DNA of 64,000 nucleotides from Jezberella montanilacus. GTDB taxonomy: Bacteria > Pseudomonadota > Gammaproteobacteria > Burkholderiales > Burkholderiaceae_B. Positions 9,662-18,530 of this stretch are shown here, in pieces (position 1 is the first letter of the stretch; every line of letters begins with the position of its first letter). The position numbers and the translations under genes were made by a program. The DNA lies in contig NZ_PVTV01000015.1 of the NCBI RefSeq assembly GCF_003003055.1, positions 222,259 to 286,258 on the forward strand, read 5' to 3'. The notes under the pieces are model-generated. The model did not search any database. It was not told where the DNA came from and was given only the letters and a program-made list of their open reading frames with translations.

Positions 9662-10332
9662 AACCCTGGGATGGCATTATTAGTGATGAAGAGCAGCACG
9701 CCTATCGTGCAGCGGGTTTCGGTCGCCCCTCTGGTGTGGGTAAGCGCCCTGCTCTGCTGATCATCGATGTCCAGTATCGAACGACAGGCACGCAACCGCG
9801 ACCGTTCTATGAAGCAATTAAAGAATTCCCCACCAGTTGTGGCGACGTAGCATGGGATGCCGTGGCTAACATCAAGATACTGCTTGATGCGTTTCGCAAA
9901 AATAGCTGGCCAGTGCTGTATCCCCACGTAGCACCCAAGAATAAAAATGAAGGCGGACGTTTAGCCGAGAAAATACCTGGCATCATGAATATCCCCACGC
10001 ACGGCTACGATTTCGTTGAAGAAATCGCACCAAGGCCGGGCGACGTTCTGCTTCCTAAAAAACATCCCAGCGCGTTTTTTGCGACTGCCTTGGCAAGCCA
10101 CCTGATCGACCTTCAGGCGGACACCCTTATCATCACAGGCTGTAGCACCAGTGGTTGTGTGCGCTCGAGTGTAGTGGACGCTTTTTCGCTGAATTTCAAA
10201 GTTCTGGTCCCTCACGATGCTGTCTACGACCGCAGTCGAGTGTCACACGCCGTGAATCTGTTTGATATGTCAGAAAAATATGCCGATGTGTCTTCAACCA
10301 GTGATATTGTAGAAACCTTGAGAAAACTTTAG
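9658..10332 (+). CDS. Isochorismatase-family cysteine amidohydrolase
   Basis: A 224-residue cysteine hydrolase. The triad is visible: Asp37 in LLIIDVQYR, a Lys in LLPKKHPSAFF near residue 128, and Cys in TGCSTSGCVRS near residue 165. Members cleave amides such as N-carbamoyl compounds, maleamate or ureidoacrylate. Placed directly after a hydantoinase and overlapping its stop by 4 bases, it probably acts on the ring-opened carbamoyl or amide product. N-carbamoylsarcosine amidase-like activity is one candidate, but the exact substrate is inference. Confidence 0.85.
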   Translation: MKPWDGIISDEEQHAYRAAGFGRPSGVGKRPALLIIDVQYRTTGTQPRPFYEAIKEFPTSCGDVAWDAVANIKILLDAFRKNSWPVLYPHVAPKNKNEGGRLAEKIPGIMNIPTHGYDFVEEIAPRPGDVLLPKKHPSAFFATALASHLIDLQADTLIITGCSTSGCVRSSVVDAFSLNFKVLVPHDAVYDRSRVSHAVNLFDMSEKYADVSSTSDIVETLRKL

Positions 10333-10346
10333 GCTTTGGAGAAAAA

Positions 10347-11507
10347 ATGAAATTTTTTAATCGACGCTCTATTCTGGCGCTTTTAGCAATCACGATCAGT
10401 AGCGCGACACTATCAAACGCCGCGTACGCGCAAGCCAAAGAGACTCTGAAATTCGGTCTCGCCATGCCTCTATCTGGATCACAAGCACTGTATGGTGCTG
10501 ATCAAGTCAAAGCGTCTCAGTGGGCGGTTGCCGACATCAACGCCAAGGGTGGCGTCAACGGCAAAATGCTAGAAATGATTGTGCTGGATACCCAGGCTGA
10601 TCCACAGTTGGGGATCAATGCGGTCAAACGCCTGACCAGCGTCGACAACGTGCCAGTTTTCATCACCGCCTGGAGCGCAGTGGTCAAAGCCGTAGCGCCG
10701 ATCGCCAATCGAGACAAAGTACTTGAGTTAAGTGTCGGTGCAAACTCGCCCGAGATTGCCAAGTTAGGCGACTACGTATACACGACGTTCCCGCTTGCAG
10801 AGGTCGATGTCAGTGGCCTCGCCAAATACACCTTCGCCACGTTGGGCAAAAAGACAGCCGCGATCATGTACATCAATAACGATAGCGGTGTTGAAGGCGC
10901 TGCCATCTACAAAAGCGAATTCGAAAAAGCGGGCGGAAAAGTCGTTGCTTATGAAGCCTACGACACCAAGGCAACTGAATTTACCGGCGCGCTGCTAAAA
11001 GTCAAAGCTGCCAATCCGGATATGATCCACATTCAGGGTCTGGTGTCAGATATCCCGCAAGTGATTGCCCAGATGCGTCAGCTCGGTCTGCAGCAGCGCG
11101 TATCTACATACTCAGTCGGCTACAACCCAAAAATCATTGAACAGCTTGGCACCGCGGCCGAGGGTTTGATCGTAACGTCGCTCGCACCCGGCGTCTCTGA
11201 CAACCCAAATGTCGGGACCTTTATTCAACGCTGGAAAGACACTGAAAAACGGGTACCTAATGGCCTGCCTTATACCCAGTACCTGTATGACGGTCCGTAC
11301 TTGGTTGCAGAGCTCTACAAATGGCTAGAGCAAAACAAACTCCCAGCCACAGGAGAAAACATGCGCAAAGCATTGATTACCGTCAAAAACTTTGAATTAC
11401 CCATGACCGGTGGACTACAAGTTGGTGAAGACCATCGCGTCAACAAACCCGTTTACCTCTTGACGGTAGACAAGGGCCAGTTCGTTCCGCTGGCCACCAT
11501 TAAGTAA
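10347..11507 (+). CDS. Liv-type ABC transporter substrate-binding protein
   Basis: A 386-residue periplasmic binding protein with a signal peptide ending ASAYA-like (SNAAYAQA). The mature start TLKFGLAMPLSGSQALYG is typical of branched-chain amino acid (HAAT) receptors, and the domain LDTQADPQLGINAVKRL is the first lobe. It is the first of five transporter genes, and together with the amidohydrolases it suggests uptake of an amide or amino-acid-like nutrient rather than leucine itself. GGAG lies 6-8 bases before ATG 10347. Confidence 0.9.
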   Translation: MKFFNRRSILALLAITISSATLSNAAYAQAKETLKFGLAMPLSGSQALYGADQVKASQWAVADINAKGGVNGKMLEMIVLDTQADPQLGINAVKRLTSVDNVPVFITAWSAVVKAVAPIANRDKVLELSVGANSPEIAKLGDYVYTTFPLAEVDVSGLAKYTFATLGKKTAAIMYINNDSGVEGAAIYKSEFEKAGGKVVAYEAYDTKATEFTGALLKVKAANPDMIHIQGLVSDIPQVIAQMRQLGLQQRVSTYSVGYNPKIIEQLGTAAEGLIVTSLAPGVSDNPNVGTFIQRWKDTEKRVPNGLPYTQYLYDGPYLVAELYKWLEQNKLPATGENMRKALITVKNFELPMTGGLQVGEDHRVNKPVYLLTVDKGQFVPLATIK

Positions 11508-11580
11508 GAACCTTCGCCTTATTTGGTCACGGTTGCCTTGGCGGTGCCGTGACCGATCTACCGTCAATCGAAGGACTGCT

Positions 11581-12489
11581 GTGATTGATATCAGTATTTT
11601 GGTACAGATTCTCTGGACAGGGCTATCCGCCTCGACCTACGCCGTTCTGTTTGCTGTTGCATTTTCGCTCGTGCTTAAAGTCGTCAAGGTCTGGAACTTT
11701 GCGCAAGCTGGGCTCATGGCTCTTTCGTTTTATGCGATGTACGCATTACATGCCTTGCTGGGGCTACCCATTCTGGCATCGGCAGCTCTGGGGCTACTCG
11801 TCACGATTGCAGCGAGCGTGTTCATGGACCGCTTCGGCCTACAGACACTTCGCAACAGAATGTCACCGAATCTGACTTTCTTTATTTTCACCTTAGTGGT
11901 CTCTGAGTTTCTTGCCTATTTATTGGCCATGATGTTTGGCACGGAGCCGGTTGCTCTCACGCAAAGCATCATGTCAGGGGTCAATATCATCAATGGCATT
12001 GTGATCAGCAACTGGGATATCCAGGCTCTGTGTGTAACTGCCGTCTTGCTGTTAACCCTTTACCTGTTCATCAGTAGAACGCGTGATGGCCAATTCATGG
12101 CAGCCGTTGCCGACAATCCAGAACTCTCTCGGTTTTATGGCATCAGTGTCAAACGCGCATACGTCACGACGTTTGTGATCTCAGCTATTTTGATCACAGC
12201 TGGCATGTATCTATTTGGAACGCGTGCATCCGTGATCCCTAATACCCCTCTGCAAATGATGCTGTTTGCGGTCATCGCAACCCTATTGGGCGGTATGGGT
12301 CATATTTTTGGTGCTGCGCTGGCAGCTGTTGCCCTATCACTTATTCAGGGCCTGAGTATTTTTGTCATACCGTCACAATGGCAAGGATTGATCCTTTACG
12401 TTTTTCTTTTTGTCACGATCTTGTTCTTTCCTCAAGGTGTGAGTCTGAAAAAGCTCAAGCAATTGACACTTATCCGCAAGACGCAATGA
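11581..12489 (+). CDS. Liv-type ABC transporter permease (LivH-like)
   Basis: About 302 residues with eight or more hydrophobic segments. The start SASTYAVLFAVAFSLVLKV and the C-terminal LLGGMGHIFGAALAA, with its conserved Gly-rich cytoplasmic loop, are LivH hallmarks. GTG 11581 is chosen because AAGGA lies 5 bases upstream and the ATG at 11533 would add 16 polar residues unlike the family. It forms the membrane channel with the LivM-like protein. Confidence 0.87.
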   Translation: MIDISILVQILWTGLSASTYAVLFAVAFSLVLKVVKVWNFAQAGLMALSFYAMYALHALLGLPILASAALGLLVTIAASVFMDRFGLQTLRNRMSPNLTFFIFTLVVSEFLAYLLAMMFGTEPVALTQSIMSGVNIINGIVISNWDIQALCVTAVLLLTLYLFISRTRDGQFMAAVADNPELSRFYGISVKRAYVTTFVISAILITAGMYLFGTRASVIPNTPLQMMLFAVIATLLGGMGHIFGAALAAVALSLIQGLSIFVIPSQWQGLILYVFLFVTILFFPQGVSLKKLKQLTLIRKTQ

Positions 12490-12517
12490 ACTGCGCAATC
12501 CAGAAAGGTTTCTGAAT

Positions 12518-13390
12518 ATGGAGTATCTCGTCTCATTAGCGGTGCTGATTGGGATCTATGTGATTCTTAGTTCGAGCTTTAACCTGATTATCGGTTTTGG
12601 GGGACTTATCAGCATTGCACATCCTATTTTTTTCGCGCTGGGTGCCTACACGACTGGCTTATTGGCCATTCACTTTGAAGTTCATCCGCTGCTAGCCGTG
12701 TTAGCTGGAGGTAGCGTTGCATTTCTTTCTTCAATGATGCTTTCGTTGCCCTCGCTGCGCATTTCGGGTGATTATCTGCTCATCACAAGTATCGGCTTTC
12801 AGTTGGGTTTATTAGAAGTCATCAAGCATTTGGGCTTTACGGGTGGTGCCAGTGGCCTAGGCAATATTCCCAATGTAGTGGAAGGTCCCTCACGCAGTGC
12901 CGTGTTTGCCTTCGCCTCCTGTGCCGTTGCTTTAGCGGTAGTGCTGATGATCCGCTGGCTCTTGACTGGCCCCTACGGTCGTGTCATTTCTGCGATGCGT
13001 GATGATGAACTGGCGTTTTCCGCATTGGGCAGAAATGCAATGATGATTAAACTCGCATTATTTGCGATTGGCTCAGGTTTCGCGGGAATTGCTGGCGGTA
13101 TTTATGCCTATTACTACCAGTACGTCAGTCCCGATCAGTTCGAGATTTTACAATCAGCAATGTTATTGACGATGGTGGTTGTTGGTGGCATGGGCTCACA
13201 CCTCGGCCCAGTGGTGGGTGCGGTGCTACTGCTTCTGTTACCGCAGGCAATCAGTTTTATGAATTTGCCGCCCAGTGTGATGGCACCGCTACAAGGTGTG
13301 ATTTTCACAACACTCGTCATCATTTTTCTGTTTTGGCGACCACAAGGCCTGATTGCGCCTGCCCAACGCCAAGCACAAAGGAAGTCTTGA
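12518..13390 (+). CDS. Liv-type ABC transporter permease (LivM-like)
   Basis: A 290-residue hydrophobic protein with LivM hallmarks: NLIIGFGGLISIAHPIFFALGAYT near the start (GL.S.gh..F...GAY) and VVGGMGSHLGPVVGA near the end. It is the second half of the transmembrane channel and is followed two bases later by the ATPase gene. Confidence 0.88.
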   Translation: MEYLVSLAVLIGIYVILSSSFNLIIGFGGLISIAHPIFFALGAYTTGLLAIHFEVHPLLAVLAGGSVAFLSSMMLSLPSLRISGDYLLITSIGFQLGLLEVIKHLGFTGGASGLGNIPNVVEGPSRSAVFAFASCAVALAVVLMIRWLLTGPYGRVISAMRDDELAFSALGRNAMMIKLALFAIGSGFAGIAGGIYAYYYQYVSPDQFEILQSAMLLTMVVVGGMGSHLGPVVGAVLLLLLPQAISFMNLPPSVMAPLQGVIFTTLVIIFLFWRPQGLIAPAQRQAQRKS

Positions 13391-13391
13391 A

Positions 13392-14150
13392 ATGACTACC
13401 CTGGTTTCCCTAAACACTGTATGCAAGAGTTTTGGCGGAATTGTGGTTGCAGATCATATATCCATCGATATTCATGGCGGCGAAATTCTCGGATTAATCG
13501 GACCCAACGGTGCCGGCAAAACATCCCTGTTTAATCTGATCTCTGGTCTCTATCCGGTGGACTCGGGCACTATCACGGTCGCGGGAAAACCTCTAGATGG
13601 TTTGCCTATGTATCAGCGAGCGCGCCTTGGAGTGGCCAGAACGTGGCAGCACATGCGTTTATTTGCAAGCATGACTGTTCTCGAGAATATTCTGGTAGCA
13701 CCGCGTGACTATCCGGGTGAAAAAATTTCTCAAATTATTTTTCGTACCAAACAAATCAACTCTGCAGAGCAAGCTCTATGTGAGCGTGCCATGAGCATCC
13801 TGCACCGTATGAATCTCACGTCGATTGCTCATTCCAACGTTAGCGACATTAGCTTTGGTCAACAAAAGCTGGTGGGTTTAGCCCGCGCGTTGATGAACGA
13901 TGGCGACTGCCTGCTTCTCGATGAGCCGATGGCAGGCGTTGAGGGGAATGCGTACGAAACCATGAAAACTATCGTGCGAGAAGAAGCTGCAGCGGGACGT
14001 GCCATTTGTGTCGTTGAGCACAACGTCTCTTTCATTAAAGACTTGTGTAACAGCGCTGTGTTTATGGCTCGCGGTTGTATTCTTGAACGAGGTAGCGTCC
14101 AGACCTTGCTTTCCAGCAAAACGCTGGCAGACCTGTATTTCGGCACATAA
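13392..14150 (+). CDS. Liv-type ABC transporter ATPase (LivG-like)
   Basis: A 252-residue ATPase. Walker A is GPNGAGKTS, the LivG-specific ARTWQHMRLF follows, then the signature region ISFGQQKLVGLARAL (with SFGQQ where LSGGQ is usual) and Walker B CLLLDEPMAGV. ATG 13392 follows AAGGAAG by a good distance, and the frame upstream of it overlaps livM. Its partner ATPase follows 29 bases downstream. Confidence 0.9.
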   Translation: MTTLVSLNTVCKSFGGIVVADHISIDIHGGEILGLIGPNGAGKTSLFNLISGLYPVDSGTITVAGKPLDGLPMYQRARLGVARTWQHMRLFASMTVLENILVAPRDYPGEKISQIIFRTKQINSAEQALCERAMSILHRMNLTSIAHSNVSDISFGQQKLVGLARALMNDGDCLLLDEPMAGVEGNAYETMKTIVREEAAAGRAICVVEHNVSFIKDLCNSAVFMARGCILERGSVQTLLSSKTLADLYFGT

Positions 14151-14179
14151 GCGGCGTTTAACCAGAAGGAATAGCGACA

Positions 14180-14863
14180 GTGCTTCAAGCAGAAAACGTC
14201 AATGCTTATTACGGTAAGCTTCAGGTCTTGCACGAGCTTTCACTGACGATCACTGATGGCGAACGGGTCGGTATCTTCGGCCACAATGGGGCGGGCAAAA
14301 CAACTTTGCTTAAGAGCTTAGTGGGCGATGTCTCGCAGGTCGACGGAACCATTCACTACCATCAGCACGCGATTCTTGCTGGCCAGGTTCACCTCAACGT
14401 GCGTCGTGGTATCGGTTTTGTACCGCAGGGCAACAATGTTTTTCGTGAGTTATCCGTTGAACAGAACCTGCGGATCGCCGGATTGATGCATGACACGGCT
14501 TATGCAGAATCGGTGTATGGGATTTTTCCAATTCTTAAAGAGCGTCAGCTTCAGCAGGCCGGGTCGTTGAGCGGAGGACAACAGCAAATGTTAGCGCTGG
14601 GCATGGCGTTGATGACGCGCCCTCGAATACTACTGCTCGACGAACCCACCACCGGCCTGGCCCCTATCGTCGTTAAAGATGTACTGAGTTCAGTGCGGAC
14701 GATTAATCAAAGTGAGGGCACAACCGTGCTGATCGTCGAACAAAACGTTCAAGCGACACTTCAAGAAGTTGAGCGCGCCATCGTGCTCAAAGCAGGACGA
14801 GTCATTTTTGATGGAGCCAGCAAGCAACTACTTGAAGAAAATAACCTTTGGCATTTATTTTGA
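14180..14863 (+). CDS. Liv-type ABC transporter ATPase (LivF-like)
   Basis: A 227-residue ATPase with Walker A GHNGAGKTT, the Q-loop VPQGNNVFRELSVEQNL, the signature LSGGQQQ and Walker B ILLLDEPTTGL. The start is GTG 14180 with AGAAGGA 9 bases upstream. It completes the K-H-M-G-F transporter order. Confidence 0.9.
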   Translation: MLQAENVNAYYGKLQVLHELSLTITDGERVGIFGHNGAGKTTLLKSLVGDVSQVDGTIHYHQHAILAGQVHLNVRRGIGFVPQGNNVFRELSVEQNLRIAGLMHDTAYAESVYGIFPILKERQLQQAGSLSGGQQQMLALGMALMTRPRILLLDEPTTGLAPIVVKDVLSSVRTINQSEGTTVLIVEQNVQATLQEVERAIVLKAGRVIFDGASKQLLEENNLWHLF

Positions 14864-14870
14864 AATTTCT

Positions 14871-16274
14871 ATGAAAAACATGACACCACGTGAGGCTGCT
14901 GGACAAGGATTACGAGAATTGGTTACTTGGGCAGCACGTCAGGAATTAAGTGACATCCCTGTCGACGTTCGTCAAAAAACGCTGATGATCATCGCTGACG
15001 ATCTGGCGGCAATCATATCGGCTGAGAACGAACCTCAAATCGTAGCGGCTCAAACAAAGATAACTGCCCGTGGCCCTTCCGGATCCGCTTCGCTGTTTAG
15101 GCAAGATCGAGCAAAATTAGCCCCGCTACAAGCTGCTCTGGCTAATGCACTGGCTGCCAGTTGGAACGAACTTGATGAGGGTTATCGCAAAGCAGTATGT
15201 CATGCTGGCCTCTACACACTGCCGATTTTGCTGGCGCTTGCCGAGAGTGAAAATTTGTCGACTGCCGAGGTAATACGTGCCAGTACTCTCGCCTACGAAG
15301 TCACCGCTCGCTTTGCCAGAGCGTGGCGCTTTAGCACTCTGACCATTCACCCACACGCTTTATTTAACACTGTTGGCGCAACCGCAGCCATTGGCTTTTT
15401 ACGTCGCTTACCAGCCCAGCAAATGCTCGATGCCCTATCAAACGCCAGCACTTTGGGTGCTGTTGGGCCATACAACCAGGCTTTGCGTGGCGCACTGATT
15501 CGTAACGCGTGGGCTGCTGCAGGTATCTTCAATAGCTTTCAAGCGATTGAATGGGCTGAGGCAGGTATAGCCGGGTTGGCAGAAACACCCCACGATGTCT
15601 ACCACGAGACGCTGGGGAGTGAGGCCCACATTCAGGAGCTGACCGTTGGTCTGGGTGTTGATTGGGCAGTTAGCTCGGGATACCATAAGATCTACGCATG
15701 CTGCCAATATGCTCACTCATCAATTGAAGCGATGAGTGAAATTTTGCTTACTCACCCAGAACTGCAAGGCGGTGCAGATGTCATCAAGATCGAGCTCAAG
15801 ACTCATAGCCTTGGTGTGTCATTAGATAATCAGGAACCGTTAACCACGCTTGGGGCCAAGTTCTCGATGCCGCACGCTCTGGCTGCGTCATTGGTATACG
15901 GCCACGGTGGGGCACAAGCGTTTGGTACCGAATCGATAAGCGATCAGCGTGTCGCGCGTTTGCGACAACAAGTTGAAATCCAACTAACCGATAAACCATT
16001 GCCTTGGCCGCAAGACCGCCCTGCTTTCTTGACGCTGGTCACCACCGATGGCCATCGCTACAGCGCGAATTGCCTGAGTGCACGAGGCGGTCCTGATCGT
16101 CCTTTCAGCAACGAAGATCTTTGGGCAAAGATTGATGAGTTGTCGTCTTCAACCGCTCCAGGCCTGACTCGAACAATGCAAGCGCTTCACTCAGATTGCA
16201 ATGGCGAGTCCGATTGTGTTGCGCTGGCAAAGCCCTGGCGAGCGGTTGTTGATCAATTTTTTAATCTCGCGTAA
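14871..16274 (+). CDS. MmgE/PrpD family protein
   Basis: About 467 residues. The N-terminal region has DDLAAIISAENEPQIVAA and the central part has NALAASWNELDEGYRK and YKIYACCQYAHSS-type sequence (YHKIYACCQYAHS), all typical of the MmgE/PrpD fold. The family includes 2-methylcitrate dehydratase and related lyases or isomerases, but most members are uncharacterised. Here it lies inside an operon for cyclic amide use, so a dehydration or isomerisation step on a small carboxylate is plausible but unproven. The start was set at 14871 because earlier in-frame codons overlap the LivF coding region. Confidence 0.82.
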   Translation: MKNMTPREAAGQGLRELVTWAARQELSDIPVDVRQKTLMIIADDLAAIISAENEPQIVAAQTKITARGPSGSASLFRQDRAKLAPLQAALANALAASWNELDEGYRKAVCHAGLYTLPILLALAESENLSTAEVIRASTLAYEVTARFARAWRFSTLTIHPHALFNTVGATAAIGFLRRLPAQQMLDALSNASTLGAVGPYNQALRGALIRNAWAAAGIFNSFQAIEWAEAGIAGLAETPHDVYHETLGSEAHIQELTVGLGVDWAVSSGYHKIYACCQYAHSSIEAMSEILLTHPELQGGADVIKIELKTHSLGVSLDNQEPLTTLGAKFSMPHALAASLVYGHGGAQAFGTESISDQRVARLRQQVEIQLTDKPLPWPQDRPAFLTLVTTDGHRYSANCLSARGGPDRPFSNEDLWAKIDELSSSTAPGLTRTMQALHSDCNGESDCVALAKPWRAVVDQFFNLA

Positions 16275-16314
16275 ACAAGTCAAAGAATTTCAAGCACGTG
16301 TCGGGAACGAACAG

Positions 16315-17715
16315 ATGGATGCTGTTGATAAGCAATGGGACATGAACGTCGACGTACTGGTGATCGGTGCAGGCGGCTGTGGGCTGGCTGCTGCCATTGC
16401 CGCGCATGACGAAGGTGCACAGGTTGCAATCGTTGAGAAGCGTGACAAGCCAGGTGGTAACACGGCGCTCAGCACGGGATCTATCCCCGGAGCAGGTAGC
16501 CGCTTTCAAAAAGCTGCAAATATCATCGACTCGCCCGAGATCATGATCGCTGACCTTGAAAGGATTGCTGGTCAACATGAACTCAGTCAGGTCAGTGACT
16601 ACCTGTCGAGGATATCCGCTGAGCTCTGCGAGTGGTTGGTAGATTCTGTACCGGCACGCATGAGCCTGATCACCGATTACTGCCACGTCGGCCATTCTGT
16701 CCCACGTTTGCACGCGCCCGCTTCACGTCGCGGTCAAGACCTGATGGACGATCTGCTGGCTGGTGTCGCTAAGCGGGACATTGCCCTAGCTGTGGGTAAC
16801 CCAGTGCAATCACTGCTGACTTCTTCGGACGGGGATGTGATCGGTGCTTTGATTGCTGGTAAAGGTGTAGAGTCCTCGCGCATTAAAGCCAGCAAAGTGA
16901 TTCTGGCCTGCAATGGTTTTGCTGCAAACCGTGATTTGGTCAAAGAATTTTGTCCTGAAATTGCGGGGGCCGAGTACTTTGGTGCGCTGGGCAGCCAAGG
17001 GGAGGCCGTGCAATGGGGGCGTGCGCTTGGTGCTGGTTTAGCCAATATGGCTGCCTACCAAGGCTATGCAGCGGTTGCCTATCCCCACGGCTCACTGCTG
17101 TCATGGACTACGTTGGAAAAAGGCGGGGTTCTAGTGAACTCGCAAGGTGAACGCTTTGGTAACGAGGATATCGGCTATTCGGGATATGCCCGCCTCGTAC
17201 TTGAACAGCAAACTGAAGTATTTGCCATTTTTGATGATCGAATCAAAACCATCGCGGATAAGGAAGATGAATTCAGGGATCTGGTCGAACTCGGTGGCAT
17301 CAAAGCAGCGGCGAGTACAGCAGAACTCGCCGCACTGTTTAATTTGCCAGTCGATAAGTTAGCCAACACACTTGCGAGCTACAACCAGGCTGCGGATGGC
17401 AAGGCAGCAGACAGGTTTGGTCGCAATAAATTCGGTTTGGCTCCCCTGCAAACAAAATACTGGATCTGCCGAGTCACACCAGGCCTGTTCCACACGCAAG
17501 GTGGTTTAAAAATAGATACGACTGGACATGTCTTAAGGCGAGATGGCAGCCGCATCCCCAATCTCTTTGCTGGCGGCGGGGCAGCAGGTGGCATCAGCGG
17601 CCGAGCAGGCGCTGCTGGCTATGCCTCGGGCAACGGCCTGCTCACGGCGATCGGTTTGGGTTATGTAAGCGGTCGCACTGCCGTTCAAGAGCTTGGCCTC
17701 AATCTTGCTCAGTAA
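16315..17715 (+). CDS. FAD-dependent oxidoreductase (fumarate reductase flavoprotein-like)
   Basis: About 466 residues. The Rossmann motif VDVLVIGAGGCGLAAAIAA is followed by VEKRDKPGGNTALSTGSIPG, the usual flavin site of fumarate reductase/3-ketosteroid dehydrogenase-type enzymes. The C-terminal FAD segment is LFAGGGAAGGISGRAGAAGYASGN (quoted here only as its pattern of Gly and Ala). ATG 16315 puts the dinucleotide-binding fold 18 residues in. It is the last gene of the operon, and a hairpin region follows. The substrate is probably a small unsaturated acid or ring compound. Confidence 0.83.
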   Translation: MDAVDKQWDMNVDVLVIGAGGCGLAAAIAAHDEGAQVAIVEKRDKPGGNTALSTGSIPGAGSRFQKAANIIDSPEIMIADLERIAGQHELSQVSDYLSRISAELCEWLVDSVPARMSLITDYCHVGHSVPRLHAPASRRGQDLMDDLLAGVAKRDIALAVGNPVQSLLTSSDGDVIGALIAGKGVESSRIKASKVILACNGFAANRDLVKEFCPEIAGAEYFGALGSQGEAVQWGRALGAGLANMAAYQGYAAVAYPHGSLLSWTTLEKGGVLVNSQGERFGNEDIGYSGYARLVLEQQTEVFAIFDDRIKTIADKEDEFRDLVELGGIKAAASTAELAALFNLPVDKLANTLASYNQAADGKAADRFGRNKFGLAPLQTKYWICRVTPGLFHTQGGLKIDTTGHVLRRDGSRIPNLFAGGGAAGGISGRAGAAGYASGNGLLTAIGLGYVSGRTAVQELGLNLAQ

Positions 17716-17747
17716 CACTCCCTTTTTTGACCCGGCCGCGTGAGCGC

Positions 17748-17810
17748 GAAAGAGGCCCGTTCGACCGTTTCAAACCGCAAACGATGTTTGCGGTACAGAC
17801 CCCCTCTTTC
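17748..17810. terminator. Nested hairpin between convergent genes
   Basis: A perfect 9-bp stem (17774-17782 with 17786-17794, loop GAT) sits inside a longer 8-bp stem (GAAAGAGG 17748-17755 with CCTCTTTC 17803-17810). It lies between the convergent FAD oxidoreductase and CMD-domain genes. No clear U-tract follows, so termination is likely only by position. It could also be a mobile palindromic repeat. Confidence 0.5.
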
Positions 17811-17829
17811 ACCCTTGATTTAGTTGAGT

Positions 17830-18474
17830 CTAATTAGCCGGAAACGGCAAAGGCTTTCCCTCAGGCGGCATCTCCTGACCAAGAGCTAGCAGCATGGCTA
17901 CCCCGACATAGGTGCCGCTGACCGCAACCAAGTCAACGAGTTGTTGCTCTCCCAAAATAGCTTTGGCTCTGTTAAATAACTCGTCTGGAACGTTATGCGT
18001 GCGAATGAGAGCCATACTGACGTCATAGACTACCTCTTCGTCTGGTTTCATGTTTGCAGGACGAACTCCTTTTTTCACATCGTCTGCAATCTGTTGTAGC
18101 AGCCCCGCTTTGAGCGCCAGGGGGTAATGCGCAAACCACTCAATTTGGGACTTCCATTCATTACCTTGAATGATGATGGCAAATTCGTTCAAGCGGGTGG
18201 GCAATGAGGTATTGAAACGCAAGTAATCAAGCAGCTTATTGAGTCGATCAGCATACACAGGGCTTCTAAACATAACGTTATAAGGCCCAGCCAAGCCAAC
18301 GCTTGAGAGTTTGATAATGTCTTGAGCCAATTGCTGGCCTTCGGGCGCGATTTGCTCTAGCGTGATTTGTGGAAAGCGTTTTGGGGCGCCTGGGGTGGGC
18401 GGGGTTTGAGAGCGCGGTAGGCTCAGTGGGTGCGCTAGTGCACCCGCCAAGACAAATCTTAAGCTAAACAACAT
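17830..18474 (-). CDS. Carboxymuconolactone decarboxylase-family protein with signal peptide
   Basis: A 214-residue protein. The first 20 or so residues (LRFVLAGALAHPLSL) are hydrophobic and may be a signal peptide. The AhpD/CMD core is recognised by PTRLNEFAIIIQGNEWKSQIEWFAHY, where E-W-x-x-H (EWFAHY) is the family signature, with KAG.L, then VYD and LVDLVAVSGTYV. The Cys pair of AhpD is absent, so it is of the gamma-carboxymuconolactone decarboxylase-like class. The substrate is unknown. It is transcribed alone. Confidence 0.8.
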   Translation of the reverse strand: MLFSLRFVLAGALAHPLSLPRSQTPPTPGAPKRFPQITLEQIAPEGQQLAQDIIKLSSVGLAGPYNVMFRSPVYADRLNKLLDYLRFNTSLPTRLNEFAIIIQGNEWKSQIEWFAHYPLALKAGLLQQIADDVKKGVRPANMKPDEEVVYDVSMALIRTHNVPDELFNRAKAILGEQQLVDLVAVSGTYVGVAMLLALGQEMPPEGKPLPFPAN

Positions 18475-18530
18475 TATTTTGTGAGAAATTAGTTGTCGTG
18501 ACCTGTCCGGTTTTATCGGACCGTCACAAT

